A stretch of DNA of 52,021 bases from Phycisphaerales bacterium. Lineage in GTDB: Bacteria; Planctomycetota; UBA1135; UBA2386. Location: assembly GCA_020247305.1 (NCBI GenBank), contig JADCJE010000123.1:1-52021 (forward strand), given 5' to 3'. Positions 1 to 7,495 of this stretch are shown in pieces. The notes beneath the pieces are model-generated. The model searched no databases and had not been told where the DNA came from. It saw only the letters and a program-made list of their open reading frames with translations. Numbering within the stretch: position 1 is the first letter of the stretch; every line of letters begins with the position of its first letter. Position numbers and translations under genes: made by a program.

Positions 1-235
1 GCGTCGCCGTCGGCTGCACGAGGCCCTGCAGCGGCGCGTCCTCGACCAGCAGGTTGGTCATCGTCTGGCCTTCGAGGTCGGGCCGCTTGTCGACGTGTAC
101 CGTGAGGTTGGCCTGCGGGTCCATGTCGAGCATCAGCACGCGCAGGCCGCGCCGGGCCAGCGCCGCGCCGAGGTTGACGGTCGTCGTCGTCTTGCCGACG
201 CCGCCCTTCTGGTTGATGACCGCGATGCGCTTCAT
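1..235 (-). CDS. ParA-family ATPase, N-terminal part (runs off the window)
   Basis: Only the first 78 codons are in the window; the gene continues past base 1. The start ATG is the complement of bases 233-235. The protein opens with a deviant Walker A loop ([10 protein letters not shown], about residues 10-19), then the [11 protein letters not shown] segment typical of ParA/Soj/MinD-type P-loop ATPases. These dimerise on ATP and move DNA or protein cargo over the nucleoid. It is a different gene from the parA at 36458-37174, so the genome carries at least two such ATPases. No parB partner is visible here, so its cargo cannot be stated. The 221 bases between it and bshB1 hold only a short GATGC tandem repeat near 318 and no clear promoter. 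Family certain; specific role unknown. Confidence 0.85.
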   Translation of the reverse strand, partial: MKRIAVINQKGGVGKTTTTVNLGAALARRGLRVLMLDMDPQANLTVHVDKRPDLEGQTMTNLLVEDAPLQGLVQPTAT

Positions 236-456
236 GGTTGCCTCGCTTGGGATGGTTGCGCGTCCCGTGGCGAGTTGCCAGCGCGAACCCTCGCGCCGGC
301 GGCCGTACGGACGGACGCGATGCGATGCGATGCGCTGCGGCGGCATGGCGGTCGCGCGGCGAGCGCGCCGCGCGGGCAGCCGTCGCGTCGGGTCGCCCGT
401 GGCGGCGCTTGCGACCGCGGCGAGGACCGGGGCTGCGGCGGCGCGGTGTTCGCCGG

Positions 457-1179
457 TCAGCCGCCGATCAGGCCGAGCAGGTCGGCTACCGGCAGCGGTC
501 CGTCGTGCACCAGCGCTTCGCCGCGCGCGACGCCGATCGACGCGCCGTGGAAACGGTCGCGGACCTCGGCCCGTTCGACGACGTCGAGGCCGAGCACGAG
601 GTGCGCGCGCTCCGGCGGGTTGGTCTGCGAGCGGTAGCAGCGCACGACCGCTGCCTTGCGGTCGGCGACCGCCGTGACGTCGACGACGAGCGTCGGCACG
701 GGCTGGCGGTTGCCCGGGTAACGCAGCAGCAGGCGCGGCCGGTGCGGCGCGCCGAGCTGCGGCTGGTGGTTCTTGAGCCCGGCGAGGAACCACGCGCGGC
801 CGACGAGTCCGGCGGCGGCGACGTGGTCGGGGTGCACGTCGTCGGCCAGCGGCGCGAACAGCAGCGCCGGGCGGCTCGCGCGCAGGATCGCCACCAGCGC
901 GTCGCAGGCGTCGTCGTCGTCCGCGCGCACGCCGCCGTCGGGCAGGCTGAGGTTGCCGCGGAACGCGCAGCCGAGCAGTTGCGCCGCGGCCGTGGCCTCG
1001 GCGGCGCGTTCGGCGGCCGTGCCGCGCGAACCCTTCTCGCCGCGCGTGCAGTCGACGATGCCGATGCGCTTGCCGGCGTCGCGCAGCCGCAGCAGCGCGC
1101 CGGCGACGGCGATCTCGACGTCGTCGGGATGCGGCCCGATCGCCAGGACGTCGCAGGGCACGACGCCGTCGGGCTTCAT
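457..1179 (-). CDS. bshB1: Bacillithiol biosynthesis deacetylase BshB1
   Basis: 240-residue PIG-L/LmbE-fold zinc deacetylase. It is expected to remove the acetyl group from N-acetylglucosaminyl-malate, giving the GlcN-malate substrate for BshC in cytoplasmic bacillithiol synthesis. Seen in the sequence: the PHPDD motif at about residues 16-20 (Asp/His metal ligands), the [10 protein letters not shown] loop near 44-53 and the DVHPDH motif at 114-119 (metal ligand and general acid/base region). Length matches BshB1 (about 235). Its ATG (1179-1177) overlaps the TGA of bshC as ATGA, so translation is coupled. Last gene of the pyrF-bshC-bshB1 operon. A general PIG-L deacetylase would be the alternative, but pairing with bshC makes BshB1 very likely. 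No bshA glycosyltransferase lies in the window. Confidence 0.9.
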   Translation of the reverse strand: MKPDGVVPCDVLAIGPHPDDVEIAVAGALLRLRDAGKRIGIVDCTRGEKGSRGTAAERAAEATAAAQLLGCAFRGNLSLPDGGVRADDDDACDALVAILRASRPALLFAPLADDVHPDHVAAAGLVGRAWFLAGLKNHQPQLGAPHRPRLLLRYPGNRQPVPTLVVDVTAVADRKAAVVRCYRSQTNPPERAHLVLGLDVVERAEVRDRFHGASIGVARGEALVHDGPLPVADLLGLIGG

Positions 1180-2741
1180 GACGCGCCGAGTTCGAGCATG
1201 CCGTGCTCGACGAGGAACGGATCGGCGGCGTCGACCAGCACGTCGGCGAGCTTGTTGCCGTACGCGGCGAGGTACTGCACCGGGCCGAGCACGCGCTCCT
1301 GGATGCGGTTGCGTGGCCGCAGCGTGCTGCACAGGCGGCGCAGCTGCTTGATGCCCGTGCCCTCGCGGTTCTGGCGGGCGTTGCGCACCTTCTGCTGCAG
1401 GCGCTCGATCTCCTCGACCGCCTTGCTGCGGGCGCGGTCGAGCGCGGCGAGCATCGAGGCGTCGATCGCCGCGAGCTTGCTGCTGACGCCGGCGAGGCTC
1501 TCCTGGATCTTCGCCTGCAGGCCGTCGAGCGCCTCGTCGATCTCGTCGCCGTCGTCGCCCGACAGCAACCGTTCGGCGAGCTTCTCCGGCGGTTGGTCGA
1601 GGTCGGGCAGGTCGAGCGAGAAGCGCGACAGCAGGCGCTGCATCGCCGGCTCGACCAGCGTCAGCGACGCGCGCGGCACGAACGCCGGCATCGGCACGCC
1701 GAGCAGCTTGTAGAGCGGCGCGATCGTGCACAGGTACGACAGCTCGCCGGGGCCGACGACGAAGGCCAGCGTCGGCAGGCACGCGTCCTGCCACAGCGGC
1801 CGCAGCAGCACGCCGGGGCTGAGCTTCTGCAGCTCGCCGTACTCCTCGCCGTCGCCGAGCGGCTGGCGGATGCCGCCGGTCAGCTCGAACATCATCGTCG
1901 TCGCCGGGTCGAGCGTGACGTCGATGCCGACGTCGCCGAGGTCGTCGCACGCCTGCTTGACCTTGTCGCGGATCTGGTTGCTCTTCTGCCACCAGGCCTT
2001 GAGCGGCTCGAACGCCGCCGCCGGCAGGTCGCGCGGCTCGACGACGACGAGGCCGTGGTGGCCGAAGGCCGCGAACAGCAGCCGCGCCATCTGCGCGCCC
2101 AGCGTCTCGTCGCCCGTGCGTGGCTGCAGCAGCTGCAGCAGCCAGTCGCGGTGCAGCGACGCCGGCAGCAGCGGCTCGATCTCAGCGAGCAGCTTGCGCA
2201 CGGCAGCGCCGGCGGGGATCGCGCACAACGGCTCGTTGGTGCGGTCGATCTCCAGGCGGAAGCGCTGCACTTCCTGCTGCTGGTTGATCAGGAACAGGCG
2301 GTTGGCCTCCTCGAGGTCGTGGTCGTCGCTGTGGTTCCAGAACACCGGCACGGCCTTCGGCGCGCCCGGCGTCGCCGCCAGTTCGCGGCACAGCCGGATC
2401 GCGGTGGCGACCTTGTGGAAGGTGAACAGCGGCCCGCCGAGCAGGCCCGGTTGCTGACCGGTGACGACGCACTGCGTCGCCGGCGCGCGCAGCGCCGCGA
2501 TGCTGGCGAGCGACTCGGCTGGCGCGCCGTGGCGCTCGGCGTACGCCTGCAGCGCATCGCACAGTGCCGCGCGCGGCAGCAGGCGGTCGCCGGGCTTCGG
2601 CGCGCGCTGCAGCAGTTCGGCGATCGTGCGCGGGCGCGCGCCGAGGAACGCGGTCAGGTCGGTGTCGTTCTCGAGGTAGCGCTGGTGCACCTCGGCGGTG
2701 CCGAGGCGGCGGAACGAGATCGGTCGGATGGTCGAGGTCAC
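1176..2741 (-). CDS. bshC: Bacillithiol synthase BshC (cysteine-adding enzyme)
   Basis: 521 residues, close to the usual 540. BshC adds cysteine to GlcN-malate, the last step of bacillithiol synthesis. Family signatures are present: [19 protein letters not shown] near residues 90-110, then the [13 protein letters not shown] segment and [22 protein letters not shown] long charged helical region rich in K/E/R (about residues 405-465) fits the coiled-coil arm of the BshC fold. I chose GTG at 2741: it overlaps the pyrF stop as GTGA, and the residues that follow (TSTIRPISF) look like a BshC N-terminus. A much longer upstream open frame exists but runs antisense through other genes. It ends in an ATGA overlap with bshB1. 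Confidence 0.92.
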   Translation of the reverse strand: MTSTIRPISFRRLGTAEVHQRYLENDTDLTAFLGARPRTIAELLQRAPKPGDRLLPRAALCDALQAYAERHGAPAESLASIAALRAPATQCVVTGQQPGLLGGPLFTFHKVATAIRLCRELAATPGAPKAVPVFWNHSDDHDLEEANRLFLINQQQEVQRFRLEIDRTNEPLCAIPAGAAVRKLLAEIEPLLPASLHRDWLLQLLQPRTGDETLGAQMARLLFAAFGHHGLVVVEPRDLPAAAFEPLKAWWQKSNQIRDKVKQACDDLGDVGIDVTLDPATTMMFELTGGIRQPLGDGEEYGELQKLSPGVLLRPLWQDACLPTLAFVVGPGELSYLCTIAPLYKLLGVPMPAFVPRASLTLVEPAMQRLLSRFSLDLPDLDQPPEKLAERLLSGDDGDEIDEALDGLQAKIQESLAGVSSKLAAIDASMLAALDRARSKAVEEIERLQQKVRNARQNREGTGIKQLRRLCSTLRPRNRIQERVLGPVQYLAAYGNKLADVLVDAADPFLVEHGMLELGAS

Positions 2742-3619
2742 TGCTGGTCTTGCCTGGAGGAACGGCCGAGCGCCACGGCGCGGCACTCGGTGGCGAAGGC
2801 GGCGGCGGCCTGCTCGACGCGGTCGAGCCAGTCGCGGTCGCCGGGCTGGAAACACTGCATCACGCCGCGGCTCTGGTTGACGAGCGCGCCGAGGCCGTGG
2901 CGATCGAAGGCGGCGGCGAGGTCCGCGACCTTGCCGCCCTGCGCGCCGACGCCGGGCAGCAGCAGCCAGCTGTGCGGCAGCAGCGCGCGCAGGCGGGCCA
3001 GCTCCTGCGGCCACGTCGCCCCCACCACCGCGCCGACCGGCGAGTAGCCGTGCGCCTGCGGCAGGTCCTGACCCCAGCGGGTCACGGCGCGGGCGACGAC
3101 GTCGCACAGCGGTTCGCCGCCGACCGGCAGGTCCTGGAAGTCCTTCGCGCCCGGGTTGCTGGTGCGTACCAGCACGAACACGCCGCGGCCCTTGTCGGCG
3201 CGGCAGTGGGCCAGGAACGGCTGCGCCGAGTCGAGGCCGAGGTAGGGATGCAGCGTGACCGCGTTGGCGAGGCGGAAGTGGCCCTCGGCGTAGGCCTCGG
3301 CCGTCGAGCCGATGTCGCCGCGCTTGATGTCGCCGACGACCAAGAGGCCGCAGCGGCGCGCTTCGGCACAGGTCGTTTCGTAGGCGGCGTAGCCGGCGCT
3401 GCCGTACTGCTCGAAGAACGCGATGTTGGGCTTCACCGCCGGCGCGTGGCGCGCGATCGCCGGCAAGGCTTCGCGGTAGAACGCGGTGATGCGCACCGCC
3501 GGTTCGGCGCCGGGCGCGACACTCGTCGGCAGCGCGTCGAGGCGCGGATCGAGGCCGATGACGATCGGGGATTGGCCGCCCAGGACGCGTTCCGCCAAGG
3601 CCGCGACGAAGCTCTGCAT
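2738..3619 (-). CDS. pyrF: Orotidine 5'-phosphate decarboxylase (PyrF, long type 2 form)
   Basis: 293 residues. Decarboxylates OMP to UMP, the last step of de novo pyrimidine synthesis. The catalytic VGDIKRGDIGSTAEAYA segment lies at about residues 95-111, with the D-x-K-R-x-x-D array (Lys99, Asp102). IGLDPRLDALP near residues 21-31 and VKPNIAFFEQYG at 62-73 are typical of the longer PyrF group found in actinobacteria, mycobacteria and planctomycetes. It heads the operon with bshC and bshB1 (4-base GTGA overlap with bshC). The 85 bases between its start and divergent pntAA must hold both promoters, though I see no convincing hexamers. Why a pyrimidine gene leads a thiol operon is not explained by the sequence. 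Confidence 0.93.
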   Translation of the reverse strand: MQSFVAALAERVLGGQSPIVIGLDPRLDALPTSVAPGAEPAVRITAFYREALPAIARHAPAVKPNIAFFEQYGSAGYAAYETTCAEARRCGLLVVGDIKRGDIGSTAEAYAEGHFRLANAVTLHPYLGLDSAQPFLAHCRADKGRGVFVLVRTSNPGAKDFQDLPVGGEPLCDVVARAVTRWGQDLPQAHGYSPVGAVVGATWPQELARLRALLPHSWLLLPGVGAQGGKVADLAAAFDRHGLGALVNQSRGVMQCFQPGDRDWLDRVEQAAAAFATECRAVALGRSSRQDQQ

Positions 3620-3704
3620 GCGGCTCGGGAGAGTAGCTGTGATTCGTCGTGGCGCGAGCGGCGCGGTTCTGTTTCTCTTGCCGCCCTACGGAGGCAGACC
3701 CTAC

Positions 3705-4841
3705 ATGGCAGTGATCCACGTGCCGCGGGAATGCGCCGACGGCGAGACGCGCGTCGCGGCGATTCCCGAGACCGTCAAAGGCATGGCCAAGCTCGGCCTG
3801 CAAGTACAGGTCGAACGCGGCGCCGGCGGCCACGCCGGCTTCGCCGACGCCGACTACCAGGCGGCCGGTGCGACCCTGGTCGACGCCGCGGCCCGCAGCG
3901 CGGCCGACCTCGTGCTCGGCGTGCAGTGCCCGCCGCCCGCGGTGGCGGCGGCGCAGAAACCCGGCTCCCTGCTGATCTGCACGCTGACGCCGGGCGCGCA
4001 GCTGCCGGCCGTGCGCGCGCTGCGCGACGCCAAGGTCACCGCCATGGGACTGGAGTTCATGCCGCGCATCACGCGCGCGCAGAAGATGGACATCCTCAGC
4101 TCGCAGGCGACCTGCGGCGGTTACCAGGCGGTGCTGCTGGCGGCCGTGCACCTGCCCAAGCTGTTCCCGCTGATGATGACCGCAGCCGGCACGATCACGC
4201 CGGCGCGCGTGCTGGTGCTGGGTGCTGGCGTCGCCGGCCTGCAGGCGATCTCGACCGCGCGCAAGCTCGGCGCGGTCGTCGAGGCCAACGACATCCGGCC
4301 GGCGGTCAAGGAGCAGGTCGAGTCGCTCGGGGCGAAGTTCGTCGACACCGGCACGCCGCCGGACGCCGAGACCAAGGGCGGCTACGCCAAGGAGACGGGC
4401 GCCGAGTTCCTGCGCAAGCAGCGCGAGATCCTGTCGGCGCACATCGCCCAGGCCGACGTGCTGATCACGACGGCGCTGGTGCCGGGCAAGAAGGCCCCGG
4501 TGCTGGTGACCGCCGACATGCGCAAGGGCATGCGGCCGGGCTCGGTGATCGTCGACATGGCGGCGGGCCAGGGCGGCAACGTCGAGGGCTCGGTCGCCGG
4601 CCAGCGCGTCGTCGTCGACGGCGTGACCATCCTCGGCGACGCCAACCTGCCGGCCCAGGTGGCCAGCGATGCTTCGCGCATGTACGCGCGCAACGTGCTC
4701 GCCTTCCTCGGCGAGTTCGTCAAGGACGGCGCGGCGAAGGTCGCGATGGACAACGAGATCCTCTCGGCGGTGACGATCGTCCACGACGGCGTCGTCCGCC
4801 ACGAACCCACCGCGCTGGCGCTCGCCGCGCACGGAGGCTGA
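3705..4841 (+). CDS. pntA: NAD(P) transhydrogenase subunit alpha 1 (NAD-binding domain I)
   Basis: 378 residues, forming the soluble dI component of proton-translocating transhydrogenase, which binds NAD(H). It belongs to the alanine dehydrogenase/PNT family: PRECADGETRVAAIPETV opens the protein, PRITRAQKMDILSSQA sits near residue 115, and a Rossmann GAGVAGLQA motif near 173 precedes ANDIRPAVKEQVESLGA. I start it at ATG 3705, not at an earlier in-frame ATG, because GGAGG at 3690-3694 sits ten bases upstream and the residues from there match the family start. It is the split form: the membrane part is the separate next gene. First gene of pntAA-pntAB-pntB, divergent from pyrF. Confidence 0.95.
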   Translation: MAVIHVPRECADGETRVAAIPETVKGMAKLGLQVQVERGAGGHAGFADADYQAAGATLVDAAARSAADLVLGVQCPPPAVAAAQKPGSLLICTLTPGAQLPAVRALRDAKVTAMGLEFMPRITRAQKMDILSSQATCGGYQAVLLAAVHLPKLFPLMMTAAGTITPARVLVLGAGVAGLQAISTARKLGAVVEANDIRPAVKEQVESLGAKFVDTGTPPDAETKGGYAKETGAEFLRKQREILSAHIAQADVLITTALVPGKKAPVLVTADMRKGMRPGSVIVDMAAGQGGNVEGSVAGQRVVVDGVTILGDANLPAQVASDASRMYARNVLAFLGEFVKDGAAKVAMDNEILSAVTIVHDGVVRHEPTALALAAHGG

Positions 4842-4844
4842 GCC

Positions 4845-5129
4845 ATGGACCCGGTCTTCCTGCTGATCTTCGTGTTCGTGATCGCCTCGCTGCTCGGCTT
4901 CGAGCTGATCAACAAGGTGCCGCCGACGCTGCACACGCCACTGATGTCGGGCAGCAACGCCATCTCCGGCATCACGGTCGTCGGCGCGATCATCTGCGCC
5001 GAGTCGGGCGAGGGCTGGGTCGCCCAGGGCCTCGCCTTCCTCGCCATCGTGCTCGCGACCATCAACGTGGTCGGCGGCTACATGGTGACCGACCGCATGC
5101 TGGCCTCGTTCAAGAAGAAGGAGAAGTAA
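4845..5129 (+). CDS. pntAB: NAD(P) transhydrogenase subunit alpha 2 (membrane part)
   Basis: 94 residues with three hydrophobic helices: VFLLIFVFVIASLLGF near the N-terminus, a middle helix after SGSNAISGITVVGAI, and a C-terminal AFLAIVLATINVVGGYMV. The motif TPLMSGSNAISGI is diagnostic of this subunit. With PntB it builds the membrane channel (dII) through which protons re-enter while hydride moves from NADH to NADP+. It starts three bases after the pntAA stop and ends one base before the GTG of pntB, so the three genes are one transcription and translation unit. Length is normal for the three-gene form of the enzyme. Confidence 0.95.
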   Translation: MDPVFLLIFVFVIASLLGFELINKVPPTLHTPLMSGSNAISGITVVGAIICAESGEGWVAQGLAFLAIVLATINVVGGYMVTDRMLASFKKKEK

Positions 5130-5130
5130 G

Positions 5131-6525
5131 GTGCCCTACCTCTACCTCCTCGCGACGTTCCTGTTCGTCTTCGGCATCAAGAAGCTGACGAGCGTCAAGA
5201 CCTGCCGCCAGGGCAATCGCATCTCCGAGATCGCGATGCTGCTCGCGATCGTCGCGACACTGCTGATCTTCTCGAACCTCAACATCGGCCTGATCCTCGC
5301 CGGCGTCGTCGTCGGCGGCGCGATCGGCGCGCTGATCGCCAAGAAGACGCCGACGACGCAGATGCCGGAGATGGTCGCCGCGCTCAACGGCTTCGGCGGC
5401 CTGTCGTCGGCGCTCGTCGCGATCGCGTTCCTGCTGATCGACGAGACGCTGAAGGACCCGGCCAAGACGCTGTGGGACACCGGCGCGGTCAACGCCATCA
5501 GCACGCCGGCGACGATCGTCATCGGCATGGTCACGCTGACCGGCAGCTTCGTGGCCTACTTCAAGCTGTCCGGCAAGAAGCTCGTGCACCCGCTGGCCGG
5601 CTCCAACCGGCACCTCGCGCACGCCGCGCTGGGCCTCGCCGCGGTGGCGCTCGGGTATTGGCAGATCGTCAGCGGCAGCCATGCACAGATGTCGGTGGCG
5701 ACGGCGCTGCTGGCGCTGCTGGCCGCCGGCCTCGGCGCGCTGCTCGTGCTGCCGATCGGTGGCGCCGACATGCCGGTCGTCGTGTCGCTGCTCAACAGCT
5801 ACTCGGGCGTCGCCGGCGCGGCCGCCGGCTTCGTCATCAACAGCCCGCTGCTGGTCGTCGTCGGCGCGCTGGTCGGCACGTCGGGCCTGATCCTGACGCA
5901 GATCATGTGCAAGGCGATGAACCGCTCGCTCGGCAACGTGCTGCTCGGCGGCATGGGCGAGGAGACGGTCGCCAAGGACGCCAAGGACTACAAGTCGATC
6001 AAGTCGGCGCAGCCCGAGGAGGTCGCGATGCTGCTCGACGGCGCGACGTCGGTGGTGTTCGTGCCCGGCTACGGCCTCGCGGTGGCGCAGGCGCAGCACG
6101 TCGTGCGCGAGCTCGCTGACCTGCTGCAGAAGCGCGGCGCGATGGTGCGCTACGCCATCCATCCGGTCGCCGGTCGCATGCCGGGCCACATGAACGTGCT
6201 GCTCGCCGAGTCGGACGTGCCGTACGAGCAGCTCTGGGAGATGGAGCGCATCAACGGCGACTTCAAGAACACCGACGTCGTCATCGTCGTCGGCGCCAAC
6301 GACGTCGTGAACCCCACCGCGCGCGAGAACAGCGGCCCGATCGCCGGCATGCCGATCCTCGACGTCGACCAGGCGCGCACGGTCGTCGTCATCAAGCGCT
6401 CGCTCGCGCCGGGCTACGCCGGCATCAAGAACCCGCTGTTCGAGGCGGAGAACACGCTGATGGTGTTCCTCGACGCGAAGGAAGCGCTCGAAGGGATCGT
6501 GAAGGAAGTGAAGGAGCTGAAGTAG
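5131..6525 (+). CDS. pntB: NAD(P) transhydrogenase subunit beta
   Basis: 464 residues. The N-terminal two thirds is polytopic membrane protein (about nine helices, rich in V/L/I/G runs). The C-terminal third, from about residue 290, is the NADP(H)-binding dIII domain, with VFVPGYGLAVAQAQHVVREL, the HPVAGRMPGHMNVLLAE loop and the VVGANDVVNPTARE segment. Together with the two alpha subunits it makes NADPH at the cost of the proton gradient. The GTG start follows the pntAB stop directly, with the purine-rich AAGGAGAAG end of that gene as ribosome binding site. It converges on the SWIM-protein gene, with only 31 bases between the stops. Confidence 0.96.
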   Translation: MPYLYLLATFLFVFGIKKLTSVKTCRQGNRISEIAMLLAIVATLLIFSNLNIGLILAGVVVGGAIGALIAKKTPTTQMPEMVAALNGFGGLSSALVAIAFLLIDETLKDPAKTLWDTGAVNAISTPATIVIGMVTLTGSFVAYFKLSGKKLVHPLAGSNRHLAHAALGLAAVALGYWQIVSGSHAQMSVATALLALLAAGLGALLVLPIGGADMPVVVSLLNSYSGVAGAAAGFVINSPLLVVVGALVGTSGLILTQIMCKAMNRSLGNVLLGGMGEETVAKDAKDYKSIKSAQPEEVAMLLDGATSVVFVPGYGLAVAQAQHVVRELADLLQKRGAMVRYAIHPVAGRMPGHMNVLLAESDVPYEQLWEMERINGDFKNTDVVIVVGANDVVNPTARENSGPIAGMPILDVDQARTVVVIKRSLAPGYAGIKNPLFEAENTLMVFLDAKEALEGIVKEVKELK

Positions 6526-6535
6526 CTCCTCCCGT

Positions 6536-6556
6536 CGGCGCGGCGCGCCGGCGCCG
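6536..6556. terminator. GC hairpin between converging pntB and SWIM genes
   Basis: A perfect 6-bp stem (CGGCGC/GCGCCG) flanks a 9-base GC-rich centre and fills nearly all of the 31-base gap between two converging stop codons. It could slow transcription from both sides. There is no T-run on either strand, so intrinsic termination is not proven, and GC-rich DNA makes such stems by chance. Confidence 0.35.
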
Positions 6557-7495
6557 TCAGTCCGGCTTGACGGACTTGCGCACCCTCTCGACGTCGGCCT
6601 CGATGGCCTCGGCAGTCGACTGCTTGCGCGGCTTCGGCTTGCGGGCCGGCTTCTCGTCCTCGTCGTCGTCCTCGTCGTCCGCGGCGACGGCGGGGACGGC
6701 GGGGACGGCGGGGACGGCTGCCGCGCCGGGCGCGGCCTTGCTCGCTGGCTTCGGCGCCACGGCGGCGGCGGCGGCGGCCGGCGGCGGCGCGACGTCTGGC
6801 AGTTGCGCCAACGCCTTCAGCGCCGCGTCGACGCACGCGACCGAGACCTCGCCGGTCAGCCAGCGCACCTGCGCCGACGACAAGATCTGGCCGAGGTCGG
6901 CGTCCTCGGCGTCCGGGAACAGCACCGGTTCCTCGGGCACGCCGTAGGCGAGCGGCGGCAGGTCGCCGTCGGTCTCGGTCTGGCGAACCTTGGTCAACAG
7001 GCCCTGGAGGTCGATGCCGCGCAGCAGCATCAGTTCCCACGGCTTCTCGTCGAGCCGCCGCGCGAACAGTTCGTGCAGCGCCAGCACGTGGCGGCAGGGT
7101 TTCTCCGGCAGGTCGCACGAGCAACCGAACGTGACGCTGCGCGCCTCGGGGAACAGCGGCTCGCCGACGATGCGCGCGACGAGCCGGTCGAAGCTGCGCG
7201 GCACGCGGCCGTTGTCCAAGGCTTCGACGATCGACTTGCTGCGCCGCAGCACGCGCACGAGGGTGTTCCAGTCGCGCGTCGGCAGGGTGCGGATCTGCAG
7301 GCTGACCTCGTGGATCGAGCCCATCGCGCCCTCCATCTCGCACCGGATCGAGCCCGCGCGGATGCGCACCATCGGCTTGCGGATGCTCGGCAGGGCCTCC
7401 AGTGCGGCGGCGAGGCGCGCATCGTCGACGCTGCGCGTCGCCTCGCGTCGCCAGCGCTCGCCGAGCGTCACGGACTTGCGGTCGCCGGCGTTCAC
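6557..7495 (-). CDS. SWIM zinc-finger protein, partner of SNF2 helicase
   Basis: 312 residues from a GTG that overlaps the helicase stop as GTGA. A SWIM finger (C-x-C-x6-C-x-H, seen as CSCDLPEKPCRH) lies near residues 124-135. SWIM fingers bind nucleic acid or protein and in bacteria are often encoded next to, or fused to, SNF2-type ATPases. The middle (about 135-230) is globular. The tail is low-complexity: a V-P-A repeat, an acidic D/E run, then a basic KPARKPKPRK stretch, ending in a short charged helix. The acidic-then-basic tail suggests a flexible nucleic-acid or partner contact. The cellular process is not known; remodelling of DNA-bound complexes is a family-based inference. Confidence 0.8.
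   Translation of the reverse strand: MNAGDRKSVTLGERWRREATRSVDDARLAAALEALPSIRKPMVRIRAGSIRCEMEGAMGSIHEVSLQIRTLPTRDWNTLVRVLRRSKSIVEALDNGRVPRSFDRLVARIVGEPLFPEARSVTFGCSCDLPEKPCRHVLALHELFARRLDEKPWELMLLRGIDLQGLLTKVRQTETDGDLPPLAYGVPEEPVLFPDAEDADLGQILSSAQVRWLTGEVSVACVDAALKALAQLPDVAPPPAAAAAAVAPKPASKAAPGAAAVPAVPAVPAVAADDEDDDEDEKPARKPKPRKQSTAEAIEADVERVRKSVKPD
6686..6718. repeat. 9-bp tandem repeat inside SWIM-protein gene
   Basis: Three full copies and one partial copy of GACGGCGGG (plus strand), encoding the V-P-A tripeptide repeat in the linker of the SWIM protein. Unit length is a multiple of three, so copy changes would keep the frame. Confidence 0.8.

Noticed and set aside
316..336. GATGC tandem repeat as a regulatory element
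   Set aside because: Only about three short copies in a GC-rich gap; too little to claim function.
238..1713. 491-codon plus-strand open frame opposite bshB1 and bshC
   Set aside because: Arg/Val/Ala-rich antisense frame produced by high GC; the minus strand has clear BshB1 and BshC motifs over the same bases.
1176..4934. Reading bshC as a 1252-residue protein
   Set aside because: The extra N-terminal part is antisense to pntA and out of frame with pyrF; the GTG at 2741 with its GTGA overlap is the sensible start.
2564..5188. 874-codon plus-strand frame over bshC, pyrF and pntA
   Set aside because: Crosses several recognised genes in the wrong frame and is compositionally an arginine/alanine shadow.
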